From assembly GCA_030386875.1 (NCBI GenBank), contig CM059574.1, forward strand, positions 7,571,934 through 7,635,933: a stretch of 64,000 nt of DNA, in the 5' to 3' direction. Below, one piece after another: positions 1 through 10,900 of this stretch. The notes below the pieces were generated by a model that was given only the letters and a program-made list of their open reading frames with translations, ran no database searches and was not told the DNA's origin. How positions within the stretch are numbered: position 1 is the stretch's first letter; every line of letters begins with the position of its first letter. The stretch is from Morinoia aosen (lineage: Eukaryota > Arthropoda > Malacostraca > Amphipoda > Talitridae). The translations under genes were made by a program, and so were the position numbers.

Positions 1-1983
1 CAGTTGAGTGGTTTCAGTTTTTCGGACCTTGTTTGCTGAGTGGTACTTTTATTCTGTTCTGTATATTATCACGAGAGCGCACGTATCGTCAAATTAAGTG
101 CTTTTATGCGCTGGGCAATGTCGGTAGTGTGTATTTATGTTATACTAGCTTTGATATTTCTATTTAAATGCTGTTTGTACGATAATGAGGAACAGTCGAC
201 AATACGGAACTTTCCCTTCATAATTATATATGTTAGTTAAACCACTATAATTGGTTACCTTTGTGCATTAAGAATATGTTTGAGCAATCCTTCAAGTACC
301 TATATAATTTAAAAAAACAGTAGTTGCAGTTAAGGGTGTTCATATTTAGGCCCACATTGAGGACATATACATGGGCATTTCTTTATAGGTTTCGAACTTT
401 ATTTTTTACAAAAACATTCATAAGTTTAAATCTATGTTTTTGGGATAATACCTGCTGATCGAAATATTACAATCGAGTTTGTAAAAGAAGGGAAATTAAA
501 GTGAGAAATATTGTAAAAAAACGACGTAAAAATTTCTCGTGTTTGAGCAATTATCACGAAGTTTAAAGAGACAGGTAAAGCCACAGACAAAAGCAGGTTG
601 AGGAGAAAAAAGAAGTCCCGGGACTTATAAACTTAAGAAAAGCTTTCACGAAAACTGCGTCGAAAACCTCGTTCACAATGAACAGGATTGAAATAGTTGG
701 CGGTAACAAAGCACCCATGTAGCGAATTTTCAATGAAGATATGAGGGAGAAATATTGTAAAATAAATTATCGTTGTGAGCTAACTGAATGCCTTGAGAGA
801 ATGGTCTCAGAACTGAAAGTTAGAGTCTATTGTTTGGCGGTGTAATGCTAGTTTCGGAACTCAGTAACGACATATATGAAAAAATTTTATTTAAAAAAAA
901 CGAACAGTATGAACGGGTTATGGAGTTCTTCACGAGCTGTTGAAGGTATGCAACATGGCATTGAAATCCACTATCTGTTATGTTCACAGCAGCTGTAAGA
1001 ACCACGGGAAACCCTCTGCTGGTATTTATCCCCTCCCTTGTGAAACTCAGCTCGCTTGCAGCAGTGTAGTTCTAATATTTTGTAAACTCGCGAGGTATCA
1101 TTTGCTGAAGTACACTTCCTTAATTGATCTACTGTTGAAACCTTCGACATAATTCAGCAACTCTCTTGGCTCTAATTAACTCAAATCTGGATGCGAAGAA
1201 ATAACCAGCGTTCATCAACAAGAGCCAATGGCACCCTAAAATGGTCCAAACGCTAATCCTTTAAATTTTTCTATCTTGCGTTTTGTAAGGACAAAGAAAT
1301 CTCTTAGTTTTCTTTTCTGTGTCTCTTGATTTTGATCCAGTAAAACCCCTAATAAAAAGGAGAGGAGTTTGACGCTAGGAAATTCGAACTACTCGCGCTG
1401 CATTTGCATTCAGACTTATAGTTGTAACTTTCAACAGGGTAAGTTATATTGAATAAATAGGAAGGTTTCTGATTCTATCATTATATTATTGCGTAATAAG
1501 TTTAATAACCCTCGGCTTTAAAATCGCACATGTCGTAGTTCACAAAGCTGCTAAAATGTTGGAAGCCATCGTTACGAGACACCATGCATATATGAGAAAA
1601 TCGCATCCCCTCTTCTAGGACCAGGTTGGATTCCCAAATTTTTAAAGAAACGTAGCCTCCCTTTCTCAAACGAGTGCTAAAATTTTTTTAAACACGAATA
1701 AAAGGGAATCTGTATAATGATTTCGATGTGGTGTGATTTTACAACAGTGCACTTTGTGTTTAGTTCAAATTCAGTATTTCTGTAGTGCCACAGTTTACAT
1801 CACGATAGTTTTAAGTACAGTTTCCCTAATCATCATCGCAGAATGTCTGAGATTTACGCTAGATTTTAAATAGCCCATTAAAATAGGTAAAGTTTCATTT
1901 TATATAAGCACAAAGATAAAGCCCAATATCGAACTTGAGATTTCGTGATGAAAAAATGTAGCTTCTTATACTTCCATCGGCAG
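1..1983. other. AT-rich stretch, probably upstream/intronic; no firm gene
   Basis: No convincing coding exon is seen. An ATG at 106 opens 44 codons with a hydrophobic stretch (SVVCIYVILALIFLF) that could be a signal peptide or membrane anchor. Nothing ties it to the receptor exons: the GT at 232 that could end it leaves phase 0, while the exon at 1984 needs phase 1. A small Tc1/mariner-like remnant lies at about 430-800 and is listed separately. The rest is plain AT-rich DNA. Confidence 0.4.
430..800 (+). mobile_element. Degraded Tc1/mariner-like transposase N-terminus
   Basis: Reading forward from about 540 gives AIITKFKETGKATDKSRLRR followed by a lysine-rich run. This is the pattern at the end of the helix-turn-helix and the basic linker of Tc1/mariner transposases (recognition helix, then ETGS-like, then GRPR-like). 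Stops on both sides and shifts of frame show it is old. No inverted repeats or target duplication were found, so the extent is a guess. The family call rests on this short motif only. Confidence 0.35.
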
Positions 1984-2157
1984 CCGTGGAAGCCGTCGTT
2001 GACTGGGCTGGCGAGGAAGAATTCCCCGAGCGCCTGAGCAACGGGTGCCCGGCGCTGTCTGTGGGGGAGGAGGGATTCAGGCTGACACCCTGCGCGGAGC
2101 GGCTGCCCTTCGCCTGCGTCTTGCAGCCTCCGCAGCGAGGGAGCATGACTCAAATCA
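1984..2157 (+). CDS. Candidate internal exon: C-terminal half of a C-type-lectin-like domain, probably of the adhesion GPCR
   Basis: The 174 bp are open in one frame and read VVDWAGEEEFPERLSNGCPA, then a 10-residue gap, then PCAERLPFACV. This is the usual end of a C-type lectin fold: W, acidic/proline loop, C, C, PFAC. The same layout recurs in the first lectin-like domain of the big exon at 7924 (WAERHPLNHKDC ... ACDETFPFIT). The left edge has an acceptor (ATCGGCAG at 1976-1983) and the right edge a strong donor (GTGAGT from 2158). Both junctions are phase 1, as expected for a movable module, and the 3' phase fits the exon at 6213, which starts with two bases of a codon. GC content is far above the flanks and above the other receptor exons, so it could belong to another gene. 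The first half of this lectin domain was not found. Confidence 0.5.
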
Positions 2158-2433
2158 GTGAGTGACTGGGTGTGACCGTAAAACTCATGGATTCTTTCTC
2201 CATACCAAAGATCTGAGGTATAAGCGCGGATCATCTTATAAGCTGCACTTTTGCCGAAATTATTTTTGTGACGATATATATATGTACATTCATATTTCAT
2301 GATATTTTTGGCTAAATCACGTAAAGCATTAGGTGATATTTTTTCGTATCACATTTTATTTTTTGGGCTAAATCCCGTGAAGCCATAACATTTTAAAGAA
2401 AGGTAAACATTCTACTGGGCTACAAACATTAGA

Positions 2434-2900
2434 ATGTGTTGTGGATCGAGTGTCGTCGAGGGTCGGCATGTTGGGCAGCGTTCTCAAGTGCTTGAAACAG
2501 GATGTCATTCATCAAAGTGTCACCCGGCGGTCGGCTCTTCGTCCAAACTTGCGAAGGTTCAGACATCCAAAACACAAACACATACAGGCAACACAACACA
2601 CACACACACAACACAAGACACACACACAAAACACATGGGAGCTCACACACACAACACACGGGTAGGCGTGAGTGCGAGCCCACTTCAAACAAGCGAGGGT
2701 TAGCTTCGAGGAGGTAGGGGCTGGCTCATGGAGTCGACCGCGTCTGCCTCTACCAATGAGCATCAAGGAGTAGAGTAGGCAAGGAGGTGTGTCAGATAAC
2801 GCACCAATTAGAAGCGGAATCGTCAGGAACAAGGAACAACTTCACCAATCAAAGAGAAGAACTGACTTTGAGACGGCGAGGGACCGAGATGAGTCGGGAA
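2434..2900 (+). repeat. Dispersed repeat, inverted copy at about 54.59-55.0 kb
   Basis: This stretch matches the reverse complement of about 54590-55000. Shared landmarks in the same order are GGGCAGCGTT near the start, an (AC)-rich run, and GTGTGTCAGATAACGCACCA here against GTGTGTCAGAGAACGCACCA there. It is followed by a GC-richer stretch with CTTATAAGG near 2928, which looks like a TATA region, so it may be the start of an LTR. No second terminal copy or target duplication is visible. Copies are clearly diverged. Confidence 0.6.
2571..2660. repeat. AC-rich microsatellite
   Basis: An imperfect (AC)n/(ACACAA)n run lies inside the dispersed repeat. The related copy near 54.8 kb carries a degenerate version of the same run on the opposite strand, so the microsatellite seed is part of the repeat family. 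Confidence 0.85.
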
Positions 2901-5900
2901 TGTTCTCGAAGGAAAGAAGCGGAGGACTTATAAGGAGCTGAGAAGAGAAATCGGGGAGGATTTTTCGCTTGGTTACACGACGACAAACGGTCTTTTTGGT
3001 GCACGGTTCGGGGGTCCGGCCGCCGCTGTGATCCCCGTTAGATCTGCTACTCGAGAAGAAACATCAAGAAATTGCACCCGCTACAGTGCTCCTTCGAGTC
3101 TCCAGAAGTTAGCAACGGACCCAGCAGACACTGAAGAACCACCGGCATCAAATTACGCTCGGAACACAACAACTTCGAGGTGACAACCGGCACGTATAGG
3201 AATGTGTCAAATCGTTCTCCCTAGAGAACATAAATGTCAGTTCTACGTCGACTTCAAGCTAGCATGAACACTCCAACATGCATTTTGAACTCGAACAGCT
3301 GCCAAATCTTCAACAACGTCAGGAATCGCAAATTCCACAGTGGTTAAGCTGTTCGGGCAATGAGAGCCGTGAGCGCAACTAACGAGCACTCTGGGCGCAG
3401 CGTCGTCGATTTTGTCAGCACCGGCCGGCGCCTGCGATTAGAGCGGCCGCAGCGAAGAAACATGATTGCGGGCGCCCAAGGATTGAACGAGCACGAAATT
3501 TGATGGCACCTGCAACGCATCCCAGAGGAGTTGAAAATTTGTGGTATCGAGTATTTTGAACAGTGATTTAAAATGTATTAGTGGAAGTCAAAGTGGCACG
3601 CCGTACAGTGCATTAAAAGTGGCGCGCTGTGTAATGAATTTGTGTCTGATGTTAACGCGATAAAATACGAAGCATTTCTATATTTTGGATACCTTGTTGT
3701 GAGTCAAGGGTAACCGGCATGTGTCATCATTGTTCTGTGCTTTGTGTTGCGTAGGGATTGCTATAATTCTGTGCATTTTTGTGAATCGTTGTAAGCTCTT
3801 GGGTATTGATAATATATTTCCGCGGGGAAGTTTCCATTTTAGAATGCCATGTCGTGGTGAATTCCGCATTGATTATTGTTGTGAGCATCTCGCATTAGTG
3901 TACTTGTGCGAATTTTTTCACTTCATTCAAACATTTCCCTGTGCTATTATCATTGCATTGAGATATTTTGTGTGCTCGTATTTTAACCCACGTGTTCATA
4001 AAAATAAACCAATTTTAATCTTTACTCTTTTATTGTCCATGCATTATGTAGTATTCATGCGAACACAAAGGTGTACATTATATTTATTTAGTGCAGAGGT
4101 TGAAAATCCTCTTATGCGTGCGTGATTAATAACCCTTTTCACGTATCGCGACATTGTAATTTATGGAAAAACAAGGTTTACCATCCCCGCAATTGTGCGT
4201 AAAGTGTCCCTGCGCTTTCAAAACGTCGCACGTTAGGATCTAAAATAGCAATAAGTTGATCATACAGGCTTGACTTTTCATTGCATGGAATTTATTTATA
4301 ATCAGTTGAGTTCAGATGCCACTTTGTGCAATGATTTGTTTTAAGTCTTACCAATCTACAAATTATCATGTTCATGATATGTGCGAATGAAAAGACTCTG
4401 TGGGTATTACAAATCCGAAATCGATGCTCATTGTGTGGGAAAAAATTTTTCCTTACATTTACTATGTGGGAATGGATTGATGGACAACAGTCAACCGTTT
4501 GTAGGTTCACTCCTACGCTTTGAATTTCTCTCGTTTTGATCCGCTCTAGGCAAGGGATTCGATATGTGACCAATCCATTGCACTGTTAAAATTTAAGTAT
4601 TGGTAAAGCCCTACAATGATTTCAAGAAGGTCATCTTGAGTACTTACCTCCTACTTAAGTATACTTCATGATGGCAACAAAATAAATTTAATTGATCGTC
4701 TCAACTGTGCGTAAAATTCTTTAGAGATATTTTTTATTGTCCTTTTAAAGAGAAAATAGAATTTTACTTAATATTGTACTTGATGCCAATGACTTGTTTT
4801 GTTAAAATATCAAAATACTATTTAAAAATACACTATTTTAAGGGCATGAAAGGAGTCAAAATAGAAATGATTTTTTTGCTAAAATGTCATGGATCACAGT
4901 TAGCTACATTATTTCAGCCGGAGCCCCTTTTCATTTTCCATAGAAAAATTAAACTTCAAGCAACGACAATAACTTTGTCCTCTATGCTGATGAACTAATA
5001 ACGCTCCACTGATTTCTGGTATGAGATTGCGCATCCGTTCTAAAGAAGGTGAAGAATTCTGTATAGTTCCTACTATACAAGCTGAAGTTTTCAGGTTACA
5101 GGGGCTGTAGGTGCGTCATCCGTTCAGAAAACTATACTAATGTTCTAACGAGACCGCGAGTATTTATCGAATAATTCCTTTAATTATGTTACTGGAATTA
5201 AATTTGTATGCCTCCTAATTACCTTGTAATTTATGACTCGCAATTTTTTAAGTAGATTTGTCAACTGTATATTCACAAAATATTTGAAATAAATCTGTGA
5301 TGGTCAAATTAAATTAATTATTTGAGAAATTTTTCCCTGTAGCACTTGTGCGAACATAAATCCGCATTTATTCCGTGATGTTTCTCCCTTCAAGTATTAA
5401 TATTCGATTGTTATATTGTGTAGATCGAAGAGCACGATGGTTATGGTCATCATATTGGTCGTTAATACGTCATGCTCTAAATTTTGTACGAAGAGCATTA
5501 GACAATGGCCGTAGAGAAAAACCTATAGAAGTGATTAACCAAGCGTATGACACCTGCGCTCGGCTTGTAAAGACATACATGGTCTGGAGTTTTTCAACGG
5601 TAGTAATGTTCATGAAAAACTCTGAATTAATACTCCCTCAAAAACTGGATTCTCGTTACTCCTTTGCACTGATTTCTCTTCCTTCGTTGATAGCTCATAG
5701 AATGATTGTTTCGAATATGATATTAATAATCCCTCGTTAGAATTTTTCATATTTTAGATGCCTGTGGCGAATGGGGTTATGAGGGAATCTTCAAGATGAG
5801 AGCGAAGTAAATATTTTTTGAGAACGGTTGCTTAATCGCTTGTATCATTAATTTACTTTCTGGTTTTTCGTTTCAACTTGGGAAGGCAAGCAGCCACCAG

Positions 5901-6212
5901 CATAAGCGAGAAAACTCAGGCTACGCATTTTTCTTGAAGTTCTCTTCTACCTGATGCCATGGCTGCGTTTTTCAACTACGGGAAAGTTGAAATGTCACAC
6001 TTTTCCGATAAGATAACATAATAACTTGCTTTTATTTATGTTAAACTCACAGCGTTTTTTGGCCTTAATCAATGGCCGATGAATTGCAATGTATGAAGAA
6101 ATGGATGAATGGGGATCTTAATTTCGCCGCGTACATATGGCTTTGATACAAATAACAATTTTGCAACTTTTAGATACTTAGAATGAAAAGAAAAATCAAA
6201 CACCTTTTCCAG

Positions 6213-6388
6213 GAAACAAGCTCATCACAGGAGAGCTGGAGTTGCGAGTGTCGTCGAGGTCAAGCGTTCAGTCCTGGATGGAGGTTACCACAGAACAGTT
6301 CTTCGAACTAGAGCTAAACTGCGACTTAATTAATGCGAGATCCGGGGGAGCGATTGATCTTCAAGAGATGGAGATGTTTTGGAGAAAG
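6213..6388 (+). CDS. Adhesion GPCR, exon encoding first half of Ig-like domain 1
   Basis: A 176-bp exon flanked by CACCTTTTCCAG and AAG|GTAAGA. It begins with two bases of a codon (phase 1 in) and ends on a full codon (phase 0 out), giving 58 complete codons. Near its end it reads FELELNCDL and EMEMFWRK, the first cysteine and the core tryptophan of an Ig-like fold. The partner cysteine (GTFSCEVW) is in the next exon, so the fold is only complete when this exon is joined to 7924; this is the best proof that both belong to one gene. The other two frames of this exon are closed. It acts outside the cell as part of the receptor ectodomain. Confidence 0.8.
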
Positions 6389-7923
6389 GTAAGACAGAGG
6401 ATTAGATTAGATTATTAGTTAGTTTAAGCTTCCCTATCCGCAAGAAATGCGATCCCAAGAGAGTAAGGAGGAAGGCACCATTTAGTATGGAGTTAAGGGA
6501 ATGCGGGATCTATACAGAAAGGGCAGAGAAACAGAAAGTTTGGAAATAAGATTATGAAACAAGAATAAAGTTGGAGAAGAAAGTAGTAAGTGTTGAACAT
6601 TTCAGCAGTGAGCTTGAAAAAGGTGGTCCTTAACATAACAAAAACATTTATTTCCACAAAAAGAATGCCTACCTAACTCTCAGCTCGGGCCCTCACACAT
6701 TTTCCCCCTGGGAGAGGTAAGACAAAAGAGTGATAGGTAAAATCCAGTCATTTTTAAATTATCGATATTATGAATTTGATGTTCATCTTTAGTTTTTGTT
6801 CACTTTCCAAATTAAGAAAAATATTTCAATACGCACAACCATTGTAGCGGGAGGTATGGAGAAGAAACTTATGTAAACTTACACGATTTGAAATCGGATT
6901 TTGGTGAACACAGCACATTGGTTTGAATAAATCGAAAACACGACAGAAACGCCCGCCCAACATATTATAAGACACATAGGCTTAACACACCTTCTACTCA
7001 GGTTTTACGGACCTCACGCGGGAATATTTAACTCCTTCAGTAGAGAGCTGGGAAGCACCAGGTGAGTTGCAGACGGTCGCACTCAGACGCGAGACACCAG
7101 GTGAGGGTGCATCGTCTCGCCCAGCTGAATAGCGGCGGGCTCCGTCCAGGTAATTAGAGATCGGTCGCACTCCAAGTGAGTAATATTGGGTGAAGCCCCA
7201 GTGAGTAATGCTTGGTCACGCCCAAATGAATAGAGTTTGATCACACTCCAAGTCAAGAGTAGTGCAGGGTCACGCCGCAGGTGAGCCGTACAGAGTCACT
7301 CTCCTGGTGAGTATTGCTGTGTCACATGTCGGGTGGGTTACGTTGAATCACACCCAACACTCAGAAGTGACTCAATTGATTCATCTACTTCAGACAACAG
7401 GGCTTACTGATGCCATACACCGTGTTCCTGAACATGAAGAGATTTGAAACATCTACTTGACCAAAAAGTTGTATTTATTGAATTTCTGAGGTGCTTATGC
7501 AGATCATATAGTGATCCATATTTCACACTACACTTGTCGTGTGTGTAAACGAATCAATGCAAACTAGCATTCAGCATGGGTCCTCTATAATTGATGGTTT
7601 ATGCTGTACAAGCCAAATGAACTCACTGAAGAAAAATATCGAGAGTATTTTGATTGTTTTTTCTCATTCCTTGGAAGTGCAATTTTCAATCCAAAATTTC
7701 AAGTAGTGGAAAGTTAATGTTCTAACTTGTATTTTTCCTCATTTAAATGTGTGATAGTTTTCTTTTTCCAAGTTAAGTAAAGACGACAGACACGGAATTT
7801 TTTGTCCACCGTATGTTTTAGGGACCTTTCAATGGTTGAGAGTAGATCATGATTCTTACAATGTATGATGTGAAAAAATCTGGTACTATACTATTTAAAT
7901 ATATTTTTCTCCCTCCTCGATAG
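6389..7923 (+). other. Intron of the adhesion GPCR gene
   Basis: A 1535-bp phase-0 intron, starting GTAAGACAG and ending in a pyrimidine-rich tract, TCTCCCTCCTCGATAG. It contains the 25-bp-period tandem array at 7058-7365. Elsewhere it is plain AT-rich sequence without recognisable elements. Confidence 0.75.
7058..7365 (+). repeat. Degenerate tandem array, period about 25 bp, splice-donor-like units
   Basis: About a dozen units share a core at 7058, 7097, 7121, 7146, 7172, 7197, 7222, 7248, 7278, 7303, 7329 and 7353; spacing is 24-26 bp with two longer steps. The consensus is close to GGTCACACCCCAGGTGAGTA followed by ATGCTT. The better units contain CAGGTGAGT, CCAGTGAGT or CAGGTAAT, which match the 5' splice-site consensus on the sense strand of the receptor gene. 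The array lies in the intron just before the large receptor exon. Confidence 0.85.
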
Positions 7924-10900
7924 GATGACGTGTACCTTGGAGTTGAATCGACCAGCATTCACCCAGCAGACATACACGACCCAACAAAATCTGGATTTAT
8001 TCCTCTCAACATTTCATTAGACTTGCTTGTGCCAACCAAGCAAGGTACGTTCTCGTGTGAAGTCTGGAGTCCGATGACCAATGACACGTTCAGGAGTAAC
8101 AGTATTCTGGTTACGTTAACGGAGTGGGAGACTTTCATTATCACCGGAGCTAAAGTCAGGGGTACACTTCGACCAGCAGGAATCCTTAATATTCTTGAAG
8201 ATGTTTATCGTCATGACTTTCCTTACATGAACAACATGACAAAAGACATGATAGGGATTAAAATTGATTCATTCGAAACGGACACTACGAGAGTAACTTA
8301 TAAGTTTCATCTCTACCTGAAAGATCCCGACCGCAGGGCTCTTGAAAACAGAATGGACGGTTTGAACTCGGAACTTCACAAAAGTTTCGTGAACGATTCT
8401 TCCATCAAGCTTGCAACTGCGTGTCTAAGAGAAAATCATGTCAGTGCCTTTAACAACATTATTGTTTGGCCTTTCGGACGAGCCGGACCAATTTACCCCG
8501 AGCGAGCGCAGTGTCAAGGAAAGAACGGTGAGCCTATTCCTGGCACGTGCACTCCCAAAATCACAAATGGAGCGGAGCTCATTCCTCCACCGCTTGAAAA
8601 CTGTGAAAGATTTGACGCGTGCCCGCGAGGATACGTGAATGTAAACACAGATCTCTGCGTTTCAGTTACTGAATCTACTCCATGGGCGACGGGCTTCGAA
8701 AAAGCGTATATCACTGGCCGTGAAAATGACAGACTTGGAAACGCCGATAATAGTGAGCATATCGCAGATGTATATGGTTTATTCGGTGATGTTTTGTTCA
8801 CAAAGACTGCCCATAGATCGTCATGGGTGTCACTGCGACGCTTGTATAAATATGGGCCTCTAGTAAGCCAGAGAAGTGGGATGTACGACTTTTCATCCTC
8901 ACGTAATATTTCATGGGCAGAGCGTCATCCCTTAAATCACAAAGATTGTGTTCGTTTAGATTTCATTTCTCAAAAGCTTTTCTCTGCTGCTTGTGATGAA
9001 ACATTTCCATTCATAACAGTAATCAACATAAAGGATTTAGAAAATTTAATTACGCCGGAGGCCAATGCGTTAAGCCTGGGTTTAGCTCACTCATCATCCC
9101 AGCGATGTGTGAAAAACGGCGTGCCTGGCCTGGTTCCAACTTACGACACAGGCACTTTTGTGTGCGTATTTGAAGTTGAGGGAACACCCAACTCTTGGGA
9201 ACAGGCTCATGAGCGTTGTAAAGAACTTGGAGCAGTATTGCCCCAACCTTTCCTGGGATTTTTGAACTGGTTCTATAAACAAGTACTTTTTGATTATTAT
9301 ACTGATGCACTATATATGAACTTGGGGAACTCAGCAAATGGAGTGATGATTGGTGATCCAAAAGTTAAATATTATAATTGGATTCCTGGCACTGATTTTA
9401 AAAAAGAATATGGTGTCTTAAAAAGAGACGGATGGACTCTGACGAATAGCTCTGACAATGATGTCCAAAAATTCATATGCGAGGAAAGAAGTGCGAAAAT
9501 AGAACACGAAAAATATGTGCTGGCCATTAATACCGAAAACTCAATATTAGTTGACACCCAAAGTATGAGAAGTATCAAACCAGGTACCATGAAATGTTTC
9601 AGGAATGGAAATTTAATTTCTGATTTAGGGAGTACCTCACGGGGCCTTAGAATTATCAACGGAACACAATTAGGATACTATAAATGTTTTGCGTGGAGTG
9701 CGAACCCAACCAGGTTTTTCCAGTCTAACACCGTTTTATTGTCCAAATACTCATCTGGAAGTGTTTTTTCCATCAAGATGCATTACCCTGGATATGAATA
9801 CGAACCTTTGGTGGATGACAGAACGTTTTGGAATGGCTGGTCTGAAACTGACATATTTCATGAGTTGTTATTGGAAAAATTGGAAGTCAAGTTTGACCTC
9901 TCAAATGCTGCCGTGAATTCAATTTTTTTTACAATGGATGAATCTGAAAGTGGAAAATACGAAAACGCTCATCTTACATTTAATCATGACTTACAACAAT
10001 AAGATGACGAATCCTATTGGCTCCAACAATTGCGAGCAATGTGTATTGGGAATGAGTACTGGACGATAGAGGAAATCCGTTCCACTACAGGTTGTGAAGA
10101 AAATATCTTTCATGATACTATTTCAGGGCTTAACTTGACATTTCAGAAAACATTTGGCTCAGGGGAATATCTGGCAGAAGAACTGTGTGTAGACGATGAA
10201 GGAGCTCCGGTTAGTCGTACCTGCCATGGAGACTTTCTTGAGGGATATTTTTGGAGTGAGACACTATCTGGAGGTTGCAGTGGTTCGCCTTCAAGTATAA
10301 CGAGACAACTTCATGATCTTCATCGCAGCGGAAAAGTTTCGCTACTTGAAACTTACGCTCAACTTACCAGAGACGCAGAATTACTTCAGCCTGCTGATAT
10401 TCATTTCGTTGCCGTAGGTTTCCGCAACATTGCCAATGAACTGCTTTCGTCCACAGAAAAATTGAGTCATCTTGCCTTTCATGACCTTGTTTCGACTGTT
10501 AATAATGTGTTGAGCTCGCGGCAAGAAGATTTTCGAAGTCTGAATACTCGTCTGAACTCAACAAATATACTCCTAGAATCATTTGAACGGCTTTCGTTAG
10601 ATGTAAGTTTGAATGTATCTGACAACGAGGATTTCGAAATAAGTTCTAAATCTTTAATTTCAGCCGCAGTGCTCAGCTTGACTCAAGAATCGTCTGTGAT
10701 AGGTTACGAAGATGGTAAACACAATGGTGATAACAGAGGGCGAGTAATAACAGATGGGCATAATGAAACTCTGGAAAACGTTATGGCTAGAATCATTTTA
10801 CCTCAAAATTTATCTAAAAAAGTTACCTCAGAATCTACACAAGAAGTGAACCTCTTCTTCGCAACCTTCCGCAGTGGAAAACTTTTCAACGAACAGCAGT

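Larger units (their letters stand above)
2158..6212 (+). other. Probable intron of the adhesion GPCR gene
   Basis: If the lectin exon and the Ig exon belong together, this 4.05-kb stretch is a phase-1 intron starting GTGAGT and ending TTTTCCAG. It holds the dispersed repeat at 2434-2900 with an (AC)-rich microsatellite, and a GC-rich patch near 3420-3480 containing GCCGGCGCC-type words. Open frames at 3721-4125, 4292-4573 (minus) and 5375-5740 show no recognisable domain and no codon character; I do not call them genes. Other exons of the receptor could be hidden here. Confidence 0.35.

Noticed and set aside
3721-4125. 134-codon plus-strand frame in the receptor intron
   Set aside because: Cys/Phe/Leu-rich as expected from AT-rich random sequence; no start context, domain or partner exon.
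5375-5740. 121-codon plus-strand frame in the receptor intron
   Set aside because: No recognisable domain, no splice sites that fit the receptor phase, low-quality hydrophobic mix; most likely chance.
9950-10003. 54-nt GT...AG segment as an intron that would remove the receptor's in-frame stop
   Set aside because: Weak splice signals, and the segment encodes a strand that matches the first SEA-like module, so it looks like true coding sequence; kept only as an alternative.
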